NCBI RefSeq assembly: GCF_001039355.2
Contig: NW_019775946.1
Span: 241,399-305,398 of the forward strand
Direction: 5' to 3'
DNA from: Lingula anatina
Lineage: Eukaryota > Brachiopoda > Lingulata > Lingulida > Lingulidae
DNA length: 64,000 nucleotides
Positions 11,963 to 23,659 of this stretch are shown one piece after another (positions within the stretch are counted from its first letter, which is position 1; each line of letters starts with the position of its first letter). The translations under genes were made by a program, and so were the position numbers. The notes below the pieces were generated by a model that saw only the letters and a list, made by a program, of their open reading frames with translations, was not told where the DNA came from and made no database searches.

Positions 11963-14467
11963 GTGGTTCGCGAAAATGCCTCGAGGATGACCTCTGTGTG
12001 ATTGAAGTCAACTCAAATCACCATAGGGCTTTAAGAAATCACTTTCTATCATATCTGTAAACAGTATTCAGGCAGGGTGCCAACTTTCGCACACACGTGT
12101 CCCCAGCATGTTTACCGTATCCAAGTGAGCAGTCCTTAAAAGACAACTCGTAGAGTGAGGCTGTTAAAGAAAAACGCTTCGTTGTCGATGTTACGTACGT
12201 AGGGCTTACGGTATGCCCAGGTAAGCAGGTGAACAATTAACCCATTGTCGCTTCAATGGCCCATTTCCTACACAAACACTGGGATATCGTGGGTCAAACT
12301 ACACTTAACGTAGATCTTGTTGAAAGACGAAAAGATGAAAACCCGTTCCACCAAAACCAAAAAGATTAATACGTGTACAACCTAAACGTACTGATGCTGT
12401 CGATTTTGCCCTCTTAGGTCCTCAATCTAATTCACGCGGTATTGATACGCTGTTATAGATATTCTAGATAAACCCCAGGCGGATTTAAATTTGACAAAGG
12501 AGACACTATTGATGCCGATCACCGTCGCCAAGACGACATGAAAACACAGACACGATCTGGGTGACCTGTAGCATGACGAACCACAGGTAACCATTTTGAC
12601 TTGTAAAAAACCGATGTCGGGAAGGAGCTGCTATTAAATGACCTGCGAAAACATTCACTTTTTGAGATGAAACAGCAAATCATGGCCTGCGTTTTATCCT
12701 CTCCTGTACAAGCGCACGTGTAACCAAAATATAAGATTGTTGCTAACTGGCCTAGCAGAAAGAGAGAGAGAGAAATAAAAAGAAAAAACAGAAATTACGG
12801 CAAATATGAAAGGAAGATAGTATATAAAGATGAAAAAGAATTTGCACGCAAATCAATGTTTGTATTTTTCCAAGATTTATCCTCTTGGTGTGACTTAATT
12901 ATGAAAGTAATTTTCTATACAAAACAAATTGTCCTCCAACTATAGTGCGTTCACAGTAACAATTAAGGTATTTGATATCACGGGAAGAAAAAAAGCCGAT
13001 GTTTTCCGATGTTTTGACTGAAGTTTGAGAGCAAATTTCATTGATAAAAAAATAATAGAATAAAGAAGGAAATTGTTATACTGCGTACCACTTAACGACA
13101 TTTGATTCGTCTTTAAGGAAAGCGCTGAAGTTCACAAAAGAATTCGACGGCATTTAAAACAAAAGAATATTGTTCTTCTCGGTGGCGGTCTACTCCTTGA
13201 CCTACGTCAATGAACTTAAGAATGTGCGTGCTGCGTTTAATCTGTAACATTGCGTTTTGTAGATACGTGACTGTTTTTATGCGAGTTTGAGGGCAAATCA
13301 TGCCTCCAGTTTGAAAAAAAAGTTGATATTTTTCCATCTTCGACAAAACTTGGTAAATAGTAAGGGGCTGTCATGTTGACTTTTTGAGAAAAATCTTCAA
13401 CATTTAATTCAAGTTTGAATTATGTTTTTATATGTACTAATTAAATAACGGAAAATGTTATTCAGAGCAAATCCTCGGACATGTGTACTCTGCTGACGTC
13501 GAAGTCCGCTTTGACAAGGTATTTTCAAATGACATACATGTAAGCTGGTCCTGTTCATTTATTTCGCCAGTTTTATTAATGATAGGAATTAATAGGAATT
13601 AATCTCGTTCCATTTTCATGTCGATTTGACAACATACAGGTAAAAGCTCAAATATTGCTCCAAAATTTATCAGAAATGATTTTACAGCTGTAGCTCTAAT
13701 ACCAGAAACAAATAGAATAGGAGCAATAATAGTAATAATATAGTATTATAGATGTTACCAAAACAACACCTAAAAACAACCGTTTTAAAATGTTTTTACA
13801 ATGATTTGCAAGAAAAAGAGGGGACGCGTTTTTGTCACGCGTGAACTGAAGTTATTCATCAAAATGAATACAAACGATACACTTTGATAACCTGTATTTC
13901 TGGTGCATTGTACTAGTCTGTGTTAATGGAGGAACTCAGGGCGAGAGATTATAAAAAACTGCCAAATACCAGGCTCAGGATAGTAGAGCCTATCAATCGC
14001 CTTTGCTAACCGTGCCCCAGAGAGACTTCACGTGACAGGACACGCAATGAGCGACGTAGACAAACATGGGGCATGGTCTTCATTTGTCATCTTCTTAACA
14101 TCATGCAAACTTTCTTCCAGCATTAAGATAACAATGCTTGGCTGGTTTTCGGGATGTTATCAGCCCGATCTTGTGCCCAAGCTTTTTGCTTTTCTTCTTG
14201 AACTGTATGAACTTCGCACAACCTCGGGTATAAGTTAAAAGTCAGTGTTCAACTCGAAGAGAAATGAAAATGTCTTGATCCAGGTGTGTCGAAGCTAAGC
14301 GTCAAGCCCGGTAAAGGACCGCTTGAATCAGCAGGTGATTTTGGCGACATTAACTCGTTCTGCTCTCTTATTTGCAACAAAGGTATTGTCATTTCTAATA
14401 ATTAAAAGTTTTATGACCTATATGATCTGGTTTTAACAATTACAACCTCGGTGGAGGTCATAACTCT
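11963..14467. other. Intergenic region between divergent genes
   Basis: Lies between the minus-strand ubiquitin-like/ankyrin gene and the plus-strand secreted-protein gene. No convincing coding exon. It probably contains the 5' exons or promoter of the ankyrin gene (about 11.96-12.8 kb), but I cannot place them. Short AG-rich runs occur near 12,760. Confidence 0.4.
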
Positions 14468-14728
14468 AAAGCTGTGTTCAGATTAAAACTTGTCGGTCCA
14501 GCAGGCTCGATCTCTCTCAGCGGGGATCCTCACCTAAATACGCTCAATGGAATCAGTTTAATTGTCTGGCCCGCCCCCTCCAGAAGCTACGAAATATAAT
14601 ATATTACCACCTGGTTTCTGGAGGGGCAGGCCAGACAATCAAGCTAATTATATGGAGTGTACTAAGCGAGAATCCCCTCAGAAATAGATCGATCCTGCCG
14701 GTACGATGGGTTTATCTGAACGCTCCCT
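14468..14728. mobile_element. Foldback MITE-like element
   Basis: Imperfect inverted arms: AGCTGTGTTCAGATTAAAAC on the left matches GGGTTTATCTGAACGCTCCC on the right. An inner pair (ATTGTCTGGCC...CCTCCAGAAGC and its complement at 14,614-14,640) forms a second strong stem. No clear target duplication was found and nothing is coded. It sits just upstream of the secreted-protein gene. Confidence 0.5.
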
Positions 14729-14964
14729 TATACTCCATGACATCGCATCAAGTCGTTGGATAAAAAACCCCTTAGTCACCTGTCCTTAACAATGAAAGTT
14801 AACTAATTGAGGAAGGTTTCTATACCGCTTCTGTGCGATTGTCAGATAAATTAATTAATCATTTGACCTCATTAGGCAACGAAACATGTGTAGATGCCAG
14901 AATGGTGAAGTTACACCGTACTGTGAATCGCTGAGAAAGGCATATGCTTCTCTTTTCAGGCAAC

Positions 14965-15344
14965 ATGTCGTTCCAGACACAAGGTAGGTACTACAATTTG
15001 TTGAAATAGTTGACATACTATTCCCCCTGTTATTTATTTTCTTGCATACTCTTGTTTCTATTAGTAAGAATGAGAAAAATTGTGATAGACTGGTCTGTTT
15101 TTCTTATAAGTGACAGTTCATGGTTAGGAAAAGGGGTAAACAATCTAAAGTTTTTCTTTGATTTCTTTAACAGTCCTTTTCTACCATTAGTTTGTCGTCA
15201 TGCCAACACTGATACACGTATTTTCCGAGCATCTCAAAATAGTTTTAGATATTTACAGATATATTTGTATCTTCATTTACATTCCGCTAAATATAAGATT
15301 TTCAGGGCGGAAGAAAATTGAGTGTGAAAACAAAGCGAGTCGTG

Positions 15345-15412
<68 letters not shown>

Positions 15413-18400
15413 TACGACTGCATACAATATGTGCAAGACGAACTGAGTTAAAATATTTATTAGGAAATTTTTGGGGTGATTTGGAAAAATGAAATTGCCA
15501 TTTAACGTTTATGAAAATGTCGAAAACGAGATCAAAATCATTTACCGTCCATCTACCTTCGATCTTAAAGCGAAGGTGGTAAAATAATTATTTGATAAGT
15601 ATAAATAAGATATTTCGGACACTAATGTCAAGTCTTTCTGCATTGGAAGTTTCAACAGTTAATCTATATTAAATTTCACCAACCCTTGAAACTGTAATGA
15701 TTATCATTATCGTAATCTTTAAATTTAGGTTGGCAATAAGCTAACATTTTAACTTCAAAAATATATTCTGCTAGCGTCCAAATAATGATCTTTGGATTAT
15801 TTTATTTTATTTTCATTTTGGTCTTACAGTTTTTCTTATTGCACTAATGTGTTTGTGTATGGGTAACCAAAAGTCGACGTGTACCCCGTATGCCCTACGC
15901 GAGGACAGTTCTCGGCGTCTTAAGAGACAGGTCATCAATGCAGACTCCCAAGATGAGTTTCAGTCAGTGTCTTCCCTTGCTCAGCGTCTGCCTGCTTTAG
16001 CAACAACACCACCTTCACCAGTAGGGTCAGGAATAGAATTCAGCTGTGATAAGGTACATAAACTTGCAGGTGTGCGACTATTGTATGTGTGTATTTGTGT
16101 GTGTATGAGAGAGAGAGTTCGTGTGTGCATGTGCGTGTCTGTGTGTTTCAACGTGGTTCACCCTAACACCAGTGCTTATAAATGAACCGCATAGTTTCTT
16201 TGAAATTTAAGAATTGCACAACATATAAAGAAAAAACGACACTGTATATTTAGCTTCTGTGCAACTTGCTGTGGTTGTCGTGCACGTACACTTCAAGGCC
16301 TGGGGAAGCAGATTTTTTTTTTCAAAAATGAACACGGAATATTTAGTGATGTGACTTGAAAATGCTTTGTCTAAAATCCATCAATGCTAGACATTGGTAC
16401 TAAATATCACGCACGAAGGTGAGACTTTGTTCCTTTTCACATGAACAGGTGTAACAGGAATGGAAGTCCGCTAGGAACCGTACTAATCGTATGGGAGCCC
16501 GGACTTCCATTCCTAGGACTTCCATTCATGATACACCGACTTCACTGATTGACAACTTTTGATCATTAAAATAACCTGGATATTACGTAAGATAGACACC
16601 GAAACGCAGCCTCTGCCCTCGACGCAGGAAGCGCACTTGTGGAAACTTGTAAATAGGAGTTGACTCCCGTGTAGCGTGTTGGGACCTCTCAAAGTGAACC
16701 GGTACAGTATGTATCGCTCAAAGTATATTATTCGACGTGAAAAGGGTATTTTAATCCTGATGGTTGGAGCCTACCGTACCAGTTGCTTCAGTTAGAAACA
16801 TGAACATTGTGACATCAACAGCACACACACAAAAAAGATTGATGTTTGTATCTCAAACAAACAAAAATCTGTATTTTTCTGTGCGTGTGCGTGGCGGGAG
16901 TCATTACATAACAAGAGAAATAAACATGTATTAATTTTAAATAGCACTGTGCTTGATTTTGTTCCAGGACCCCAGCAACAGCTCTATCCTCCTAAACGCA
17001 GCAGGTAAGGCGATTGTGCACCTAGAATACATTTATCCATTATACATTTTATGGAATATCAATCATACATGTATATGGATTTTTATCATACATGTATGTA
17101 GAAAAAGTCACACAAATGAATTACTTTGTTTTTACATGATATTCAAATGTCATGATAAATCCCAACAGCAGTCAAATTAATCATCGTCTTAACTTGAAAA
17201 TTTCGGCCGACAGGCTTTCTCCGCGGTCTGCATACAGTTATAATCTGTATAAGTCGAATTTCAACTAAATTCATAATTTTATAACGTGAAAGTATTGTCT
17301 GTTCCAATATTTGTCTTTGCGTACAAGTAACCGAGAAAATATTTTCGTTTTTTTTTAAACAAAGCACTCTTAATTTTAGATCGGTCCTTCCTCCTTTCTT
17401 TTTTTCGGTATAAATTGATTTCACGTTATTTCACGTTATTTTTACTTAATAAATGCAAAGCAATTCAGTTAATGATCTATTCAAACGTGACTAGCAGCGT
17501 GTATTAACTTTTAAAGCATTTTATGTGATTTACGATGACTGACAACCGGCATATTAAGTGTCCTGTCAGAAAAATCCATTAAGTGAACCGACACATGATT
17601 TGCGACACCATGGGCCCATTGTATTTGAAGGACCACAGCAATTTTTAAGGCACGTTTCCATACATATTTTTCAAATAGAAGGAAAAAGGGGATTGCGCCA
17701 ACTCGCCACAACATGAGGTGGAGTGTCTTTGGAAGTTCTTAATCAAAATCCAAATTATATCCTGAGAACAGTTCTTCAACATTTTGTCTGACGCCTACCT
17801 GACATTGTCTTCATTTACATACAATTATCAACCTTGGGTATGAACTATAATTTCATGTCACCATGACACGGCCTAACTTCAAAACTCACATACTATTAGT
17901 GTAGAATTTCATTAGCACATTCCGTTCTCTTTTTCCGCAGAATTTTGCAAGAAGTGCATTGAGACAAGGAACGGAGTCGGTTATTATGAAGACCCCTGCG
18001 ACTGCCGTAACTACTTGCAATGCGACCGGGACGCCGACTTGCGAATTGTGGCCAAACGCCGCCAGTGCGCGCCAGGAACGCTTTACGAGAACCCAGTATG
18101 CGTCAGCTGTGCAGCCGCGTCGTGCTCGCAGTCATTGGCGCCTAGTCCTAAATGTATTTATGGCATTGTCAATTTTCTATAAATTTATCACTATATTTGG
18201 GGATTTGGATTCGATTATCTTGTATTAGACCTAATGATTTCGATGCTTTTTAAAATGTGTTAAGCCATGGGGGCGACTAATTGGCGCAAAAGTTTAAGGT
18301 TGAATTGCAGTTTTACAATATAACCTGTACATCTGACAGCTTTGCTTTCTTGTTTAATATTTCAGTCTCCCCAATCGAAATTCATTGTCATCTTGTCATG

Positions 18401-19038
18401 ATAACGTTTTAAATGTTTAAAAGAGTAATGATTTTTTTTAATAATTTTCCACCATAACTTTCGTAGATAACTGAAAATAATATGTCTAATTCATCTGTAG
18501 CCTATAAAATAAAGTACTTAGCATTGCGGCAAACTACTTCGAAGGTAGTGACGAAAACTCTTGGTTGTAGATACGCTGGGGTGGCAAACGGCAAAGATCA
18601 TGTTAGTATGAATATGACTTCTAGTATGAAAACCAATTGTAAAATTTCTGTTTTCGTGTGACAAATTTTTATTTTCTTTCTATCAGGTCCGAAAGAATTG
18701 AAAAATGGGAAGGGTAAGCAAAGAAGGACTGTGACGTTCTAATGCAATTTCAATACAGGATTTTTCGTAAACATTAATTTAACTGAAAATCAAAGAAAAA
18801 ATCTAATTTAATTTTAACATAATTTGTAAATAAGTTGACATTCTGGTTCAATGTGTTCATGGTAGTTTTACTAAAACAATGTAACAATGTATTTTATTAC
18901 CTTCAGACTGGCCTCCAACCGACCATTGCCACAGTGCGGAGGACCTCATAAATACAGACAGTAAGGCACAACACCCCATTTACACCTGACATTTACAAAT
19001 AACGGTCTAGCCCAAAATGAAACGATAGATATTTACTT

Positions 19039-19079
<41 letters not shown>

Positions 19080-19889
19080 ATATTTAGGTGATAAAAAGTG
19101 TATAATGTATTTGTAGCGTGCTGCTGTCTTGGCGGTTTTTCATACTGTCCTCACGTCAATCTGGTCACAGAGTACTTCCTGAAGCCTGTCTACAACTGTG
19201 AGCCTGGAGTGACAAAATGTGACAAAACTTGCTGTCAGAAATCGTGTGGGAAGGGAGCAGCGTTTGACCCCAGCGTCTGTAGATGTGTATCAGGTGCGTG
19301 GGGATGACAGCACATATATTTACCCAATTAAATAAAGATACTTACATATGAACTTATATTGCTGTTGCAAATCGCCATTAAAGTTCAATGAACCATTTAA
19401 TAGAATATTGTATTGTGTCAATAAAAGATTTCAAAATAAAAAATTATTATATTTATCATTGCAGTTCGTGGAGCAATAGGCGTCTTCGACTTCGAGCAAC
19501 GTAATATATCAAGAAAAAGTGAATTTTTGAGTAAAGTTCTCTTTTACCCGGCGGACAACAACCGCGTCAGCTTAGCAGAAAAATCGACGGCTCCGCAGGA
19601 GGTAAAACATGGACAAAATTCTGCTATGTTTATTGGACGAGGAGGAGATTTAGAAATACCTAGATTCAATAACTATTACTGGGGGCATGATGTTAGTATT
19701 ACTTTTTGGTACCGCCGCCAGGCAGCGCTGGAGTTAGTGGAGAGAGAGCTCCTGCATAATGGTGACTGTGAACAAGATCCTTCTATTCGTTTTGCAAGCC
19801 GTCCGTCCGAGTTGTTAGGCCAATTTCTTGTTGTGACGAATAGAGGCCCGCCAAAAAGAACAGATTTAAAATTTACAAACGTGAGTTGA

Positions 19890-19942
<53 letters not shown>

Positions 19943-20354
19943 TGATCTCAAAAACACTGTATCCAAATATCTTGTATCACAACCGTACTCTGAATTCGGT
20001 GTTTTTTCAATAAATTTGCAATTTTGCAGTTTATTACTGGCGTAACATTTATGTTAGAATTTTAATAGATCTTACCAGGATTTGATCCAGCGATGTCGCA
20101 TGACAGACTTTTTATAAAAAAGTCTTCGCTTGTTTTAGACTCGAATTTTTTACATGACAACTGACTTTATTCAAATGACGGAAATGACTGACACATCTGA
20201 TGAAACTCTGTGGTCTAATGACAAACGTCTTTTCAGCTTGGAAATAACGAGTACCTGGGAGTGGTGTTTGTTTACAACGGCAGGAATTTGACTGTGTACG
20301 TCAGAAGAGAAAACAACGACGTAGAAGTGCAATCTGTGTACAGCCCTGGTGCGT

Positions 20355-20405
<51 letters not shown>

Positions 20406-21624
20406 GTAGTAAGAATATATATTATGATTACGGCATCATAAATTGTTGAGGGAAGCCAGTGACTCTGAACATATATGGGACTGCAGAAAATTGCTCTGGT
20501 CCTTTCATTTCATGTGCAAATGATAAACAAAATAGATTTATGAGCGATCTTCTTGGCTTGATTTGAACCCCAAGTTTACAATTCAACAAACAAATGACGA
20601 AACTGCAAGTGACATCGCTTATACGCACAACTATTTCAGGAATAGGCCCTATAACCGAAATATTCATCTGATATTTTAGCGGTTTATTTCAATTTTTCAG
20701 GAAACATACCGTCCACCTTAGCTCCTCTAAGCTTAGGGAAAGCATTGAAATGCCCTGATAATGCCTCTGGTGATAAGCCTATCACCCAAACGGGAAATTT
20801 CCTCGGCCATGTAGACGATGTAAGTGAATCCAAGAATATTTCTACCTTTTTCGGCAAATAATAAATAATAATAATAATAATATTTATCTATAGTCTAAAA
20901 TCCAACATGTGTTCAGTAGACTTTACAAAACTTATAAAATTCAAATTAAAAGAAAAATATTGCTAATGGTTATAAGATGAAAGGATATATAAAATGGTAA
21001 AAAAAGGGAAAATTTAAAACTATGACTAAGAAGAGTTTTTCTTAAGAAGTGTTTTTTTCAAGAATTTAAAGATAATATTGTTTAAAAAGGTGGGTTTTTA
21101 GCTCCTTTTTAAAATGTCCAGGGTCCACAATTTGTCTAAGACTGATGGGTAAAATATTCCATTCTTTTGGTGCTGCAAATTTAAAAGCTTTATCACCGTA
21201 TGATACTAATCTTGCCTTATAAGCCTTAAGAAGAAGGTGATCACCTGATCTGAGATTTCTTGATGGCACGTAGTGTAAAACAAGCTCATTTAAATAAGAA
21301 GGTGCAAGTTTATAAAATCTTTATAATTCTCCGTTACCGGTAAATTTCTTCATATAAATCATCACGCTGTATATACATATATATCACGACTGAAAATAAC
21401 ACCCAAGTAAAATTCATTATTCCGAGAACTAAAGAAAGCCCCGATCATTAGAACAGTTTATAAGTTCCTGGTTTGAGTTTAATCAACAAAGGGGGATTCT
21501 ATTTTTAGGCATTCCTATTTTTCTTTTCTTTTTATTCCAGTTACAGATCTACGACAGGAGCCTGACACTGGATCAGATACAAAGGATATGGACAGGGGAG
21601 ACGGATATCCGCGGTATAGCCTGA
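14965..21624 (+). CDS. Secreted chitin-binding and LamG-domain protein, shell-matrix (Pif/BMSP-like), 493 aa
   Basis: Eleven coding exons: 14965-14983, 15830-16053, 16968-17004, 17941-18153, 18687-18713, 18907-18960, 19117-19293, 19465-19880, 20237-20348, 20701-20819, 21541-21624. All phases agree. The ATG follows acceptor CTTTTCAG, implying an upstream 5'UTR exon. The signal peptide is split over exons 1-2 (MSFQTQVFLIALMCLCMG). Residues 36-39 (RLKR) form a furin-like cleavage motif. Residues about 95-155 are a chitin-binding type-2 (peritrophin-A, CBM14) domain, with CKKC, YYEDPCDCRNYLQC and CAPGTLYENPVC. A Cys-rich linker follows, then a LamG-like domain from about residue 250 to the end. 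CBM14 plus LamG is the C-terminal architecture of Pif/BMSP shell-matrix proteins, but the von Willebrand A domain typical of Pif is missing. Likely role: chitin binding in shell or other extracellular matrix. Confidence 0.85.
15351..15410. repeat. (AT)n microsatellite
   Basis: Thirty perfect AT units in intron 1 of the secreted-protein gene. Confidence 0.98.
16456..16528. repeat. Short hairpin repeat
   Basis: AGGAATGGAAGTCCG (16456-16470) is perfectly complementary to 16500-16514 with a 29-nt loop. A further direct copy of the right arm (AGGACTTCCATTCA) follows at 16515-16528. It lies in intron 2 of the secreted-protein gene. Confidence 0.7.
19042..19075. repeat. (AG)n microsatellite
   Basis: GA/AG run in the intron before exon 7 of the secreted-protein gene. 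Confidence 0.95.
19891..19940. repeat. (TTA)n microsatellite
   Basis: TTA run just after the exon 8 donor of the secreted-protein gene. Confidence 0.95.
20358..20400. repeat. (AT)n microsatellite
   Basis: AT run starting about 10 bp after the exon 9 donor of the secreted-protein gene. Confidence 0.95.
20862..21330 (-). mobile_element. 5'-truncated non-LTR retrotransposon (ORF2 C-terminus and 3' tail)
   Basis: On the minus strand the frame ending at 21066 encodes the C-terminal tail of a LINE polymerase: LAPSYLNELVLHYVPS, YGDKAFKFAAPKEWNILP and HFKKELKTHLFKQYYL, then a stop. A 3'UTR of about 190 bp follows and ends in (ATT)n repeats near 20862-20880, as in CR1- or jockey-related elements. 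Only the last 80 or so residues remain. It lies in intron 10 of the secreted-protein gene, antisense to it. Confidence 0.8.
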
Positions 21625-21762
21625 TATGACGTCACTAGAAGAATATATTTTTTTATTGGACAGCGACCCACCTCCTTTTTTTGTTACGTCTGTGACAGTC
21701 ATTATTTAGACATAAAACCAGTGCCATCTTATCTGGCTTTGTCCACTTGTCAGCAAAATATG

Positions 21763-21768
21763 AATAAA
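21763..21768 (+). terminator. Poly-A signal of the secreted-protein gene
   Basis: AATAAA 139 nt after the TGA at 21622-21624. It is the nearest canonical hexamer downstream on the sense strand. Confidence 0.6.
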
Positions 21769-21999
21769 TGAATGGTGGGAGTAATACATACATATATAAT
21801 TAAAATGATAATGAATAGGTAAATTAATCAGCAAGTTAAGTAGGCCCTATAGGCCCCTATACAGTATGCATGTATGAATAAATAATATAAAGACATAAAT
21901 TAATTAATAAAGAGACGAGGAAACACCGGTAATGAACATATTGCGAAAAAAGAAAGATTTAGAAATAAAAGTTATGTTATCGAGACTGTTTATAAACCT

Positions 22000-22034
<35 letters not shown>

Positions 22035-23071
22035 TGCATTAAGTGAAACAGGGGTGTTACAAAAGTTAATGACGAAGTTTTCAGATAAGCAATGCCGCAA
22101 CGCAATACAAAAAATTTCACTGAATTATAGTGCAAGCTTTAAGAGGTGTTGAAAAGCTGAATTTCGTGCGTTTCTTTACTCACTATTCCAATTTTCATGG
22201 AATTATAGTGTATTAATGTTGAAATTCTTAAGTGCGGGTTTTTATTTATTTATTTATTTTTTATTTTTACTTAGTCTATACCCAACACACAACCAAGGGG
22301 ACACACGCACTCACACACACACTGTGCATGTATAAAATATTATATAAAATGGACAAATAAGCATACATCCCTGATAGCTACACTGATAAATTTATCAATA
22401 AGCAGACGGTTGGTCGGTTTGACATCGTGACCTAGCTGTGGAACAATGTCCTACTATTTGAATTGCATGACGATGAAAAATAAGATGACGCAAAAACATT
22501 TTACAGACCGGGAATTTTATTTGGCAAACACACGCATTATTTAGGGTGTGATGTTGGTAAAGTCATGGGTCATTTCAGGAGAATTGGCCCTGGTATACCT
22601 CAGTGATACATATCATATTCCACGTGAGAAGAAAAGAAAACTGGGCATATCTACAACCTACATAACTACAACCAGGCAACCCCTCCCCCCTCCCCTGGGG
22701 AGAGGACATTCTCGGGCAGGCCTACCGCTTGTTCTGGTACACAACTTCCTAGGTAAGGGGAAAACACCTGAAAAGGGATGTAATATTGGGACAAAGTATC
22801 TAAAACCTCTTTTCAAATGAACGTGTCTGGTATACCTATAGGTAGGCCTACCGGGTGTATATTCAGTAGGCCTATTATTCCTCCTCAAGTTGGGTAAAAG
22901 CACAATTTTTCGTGAAGTCCCATTGTAAAGTTGATCTACAGTGTATTACTGAGGTATCGTTTTGTGAAGAAGTTGAAGGAGTATTTCTGAGGAAAATATT
23001 AAAATAACACTTTAAAAACAGTTTAGATCTACACACCATGGTCCGTCGGAGGAGTCGTGCAAACGGTCGGG
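21769..23071. other. Intergenic region between secreted-protein and TNIP-like genes
   Basis: AT-rich. It holds a T-run (22001-22033), short CA repeats near 22310 and a few copies of the AGGCCTA word (22700-22880). No coding exon recognised. Confidence 0.5.
22001..22033. repeat. Poly-T tract
   Basis: 33 consecutive T residues; could be the A-tail of a minus-strand retroelement, but no element body was recognised beside it. Confidence 0.9.
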
Positions 23072-23235
23072 AAAGGGGAATCCCCTTTGGAAATTCCAAC
23101 TAGTTTTTATTTAGAGATGCGCATGCGCACTTAGCTGGGAATTTTCTGGTCGGGAAGAGCGTCACCTAACTTTCCAAAACCTTTTTGCGGACAGCCATCA
23201 TTAGATACTTCTCTCTGGAATTTCCAGTACGACCG
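23072..23235 (+). promoter_or_regulatory. Main promoter and 5'UTR exon of TNIP-like gene, with kappaB-like cluster
   Basis: Contains GGGGAATCCCC (23075-23085, matching GGGRNWYYCC on both strands), GGAAATTCC (23089-23097), GGGAATTTTC (23137-23146, one mismatch) and GGAATTTCC (23217-23225). An NRF1-type palindrome TGCGCATGCGCA lies at 23118-23129, and there is no TATA box. The 5'UTR exon ends at the donor CCG|GTAAGT after 23235. It splices to the acceptor TTTATTCAG ending at 23615, 44 nt before the ATG. The transcription start is not defined. Control by Rel/NF-kappaB is inferred from the sites and from the known feedback role of the family. Confidence 0.6.
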
Positions 23236-23659
23236 GTAAGTGCTTAGGTACATTACTTTTGTTTTATTTAGTTAATTTCTGTTTCGAAATCTAAATTTAA
23301 AGGTGAAATTTCCAACGCTGTTACTAAAAATGGCCGAACCGAAAATCTTATACGATATAAAATAGGTCACCTTGTAGCTCAACATTTCGCTTGGGATATT
23401 GAACCCGCTTTTTGCCTGCATCTAGATAACTGCCACATTCTATTAAACACTTGCTTACGCACAAGGACAAAACACAATACACAATACTAATACATGCCCC
23501 CTTGCTACACCAAAAACATTGTAAACATTAAACACACCCAAATAATTAACAGATTGCTCATCAATATTAACTATAACTAATCACGCATTTAAGGAATACA
23601 CGTTTCTTTATTCAGGAGAAAAGCTATATAGCTAAGAGACTAAACAGGATATTAAACAT

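Noticed and set aside
16053-16070. Alternative donor GCAG|GTGTGC for exon 2 of the secreted-protein gene
   Set aside because: Using it shifts phase and gives a stop codon soon after exon 4 begins, while the donor after 16053 keeps all downstream exons in frame.
17143-17714. Minus-strand frames of 67-93 codons inside the secreted-protein gene
   Set aside because: Composition is intron-like, with no motifs and no splice partners.
15351-20400. Tandem repeats as a possible CRISPR array
   Set aside because: They are simple AT, AG and TTA microsatellites without unique spacers, in an animal genome.
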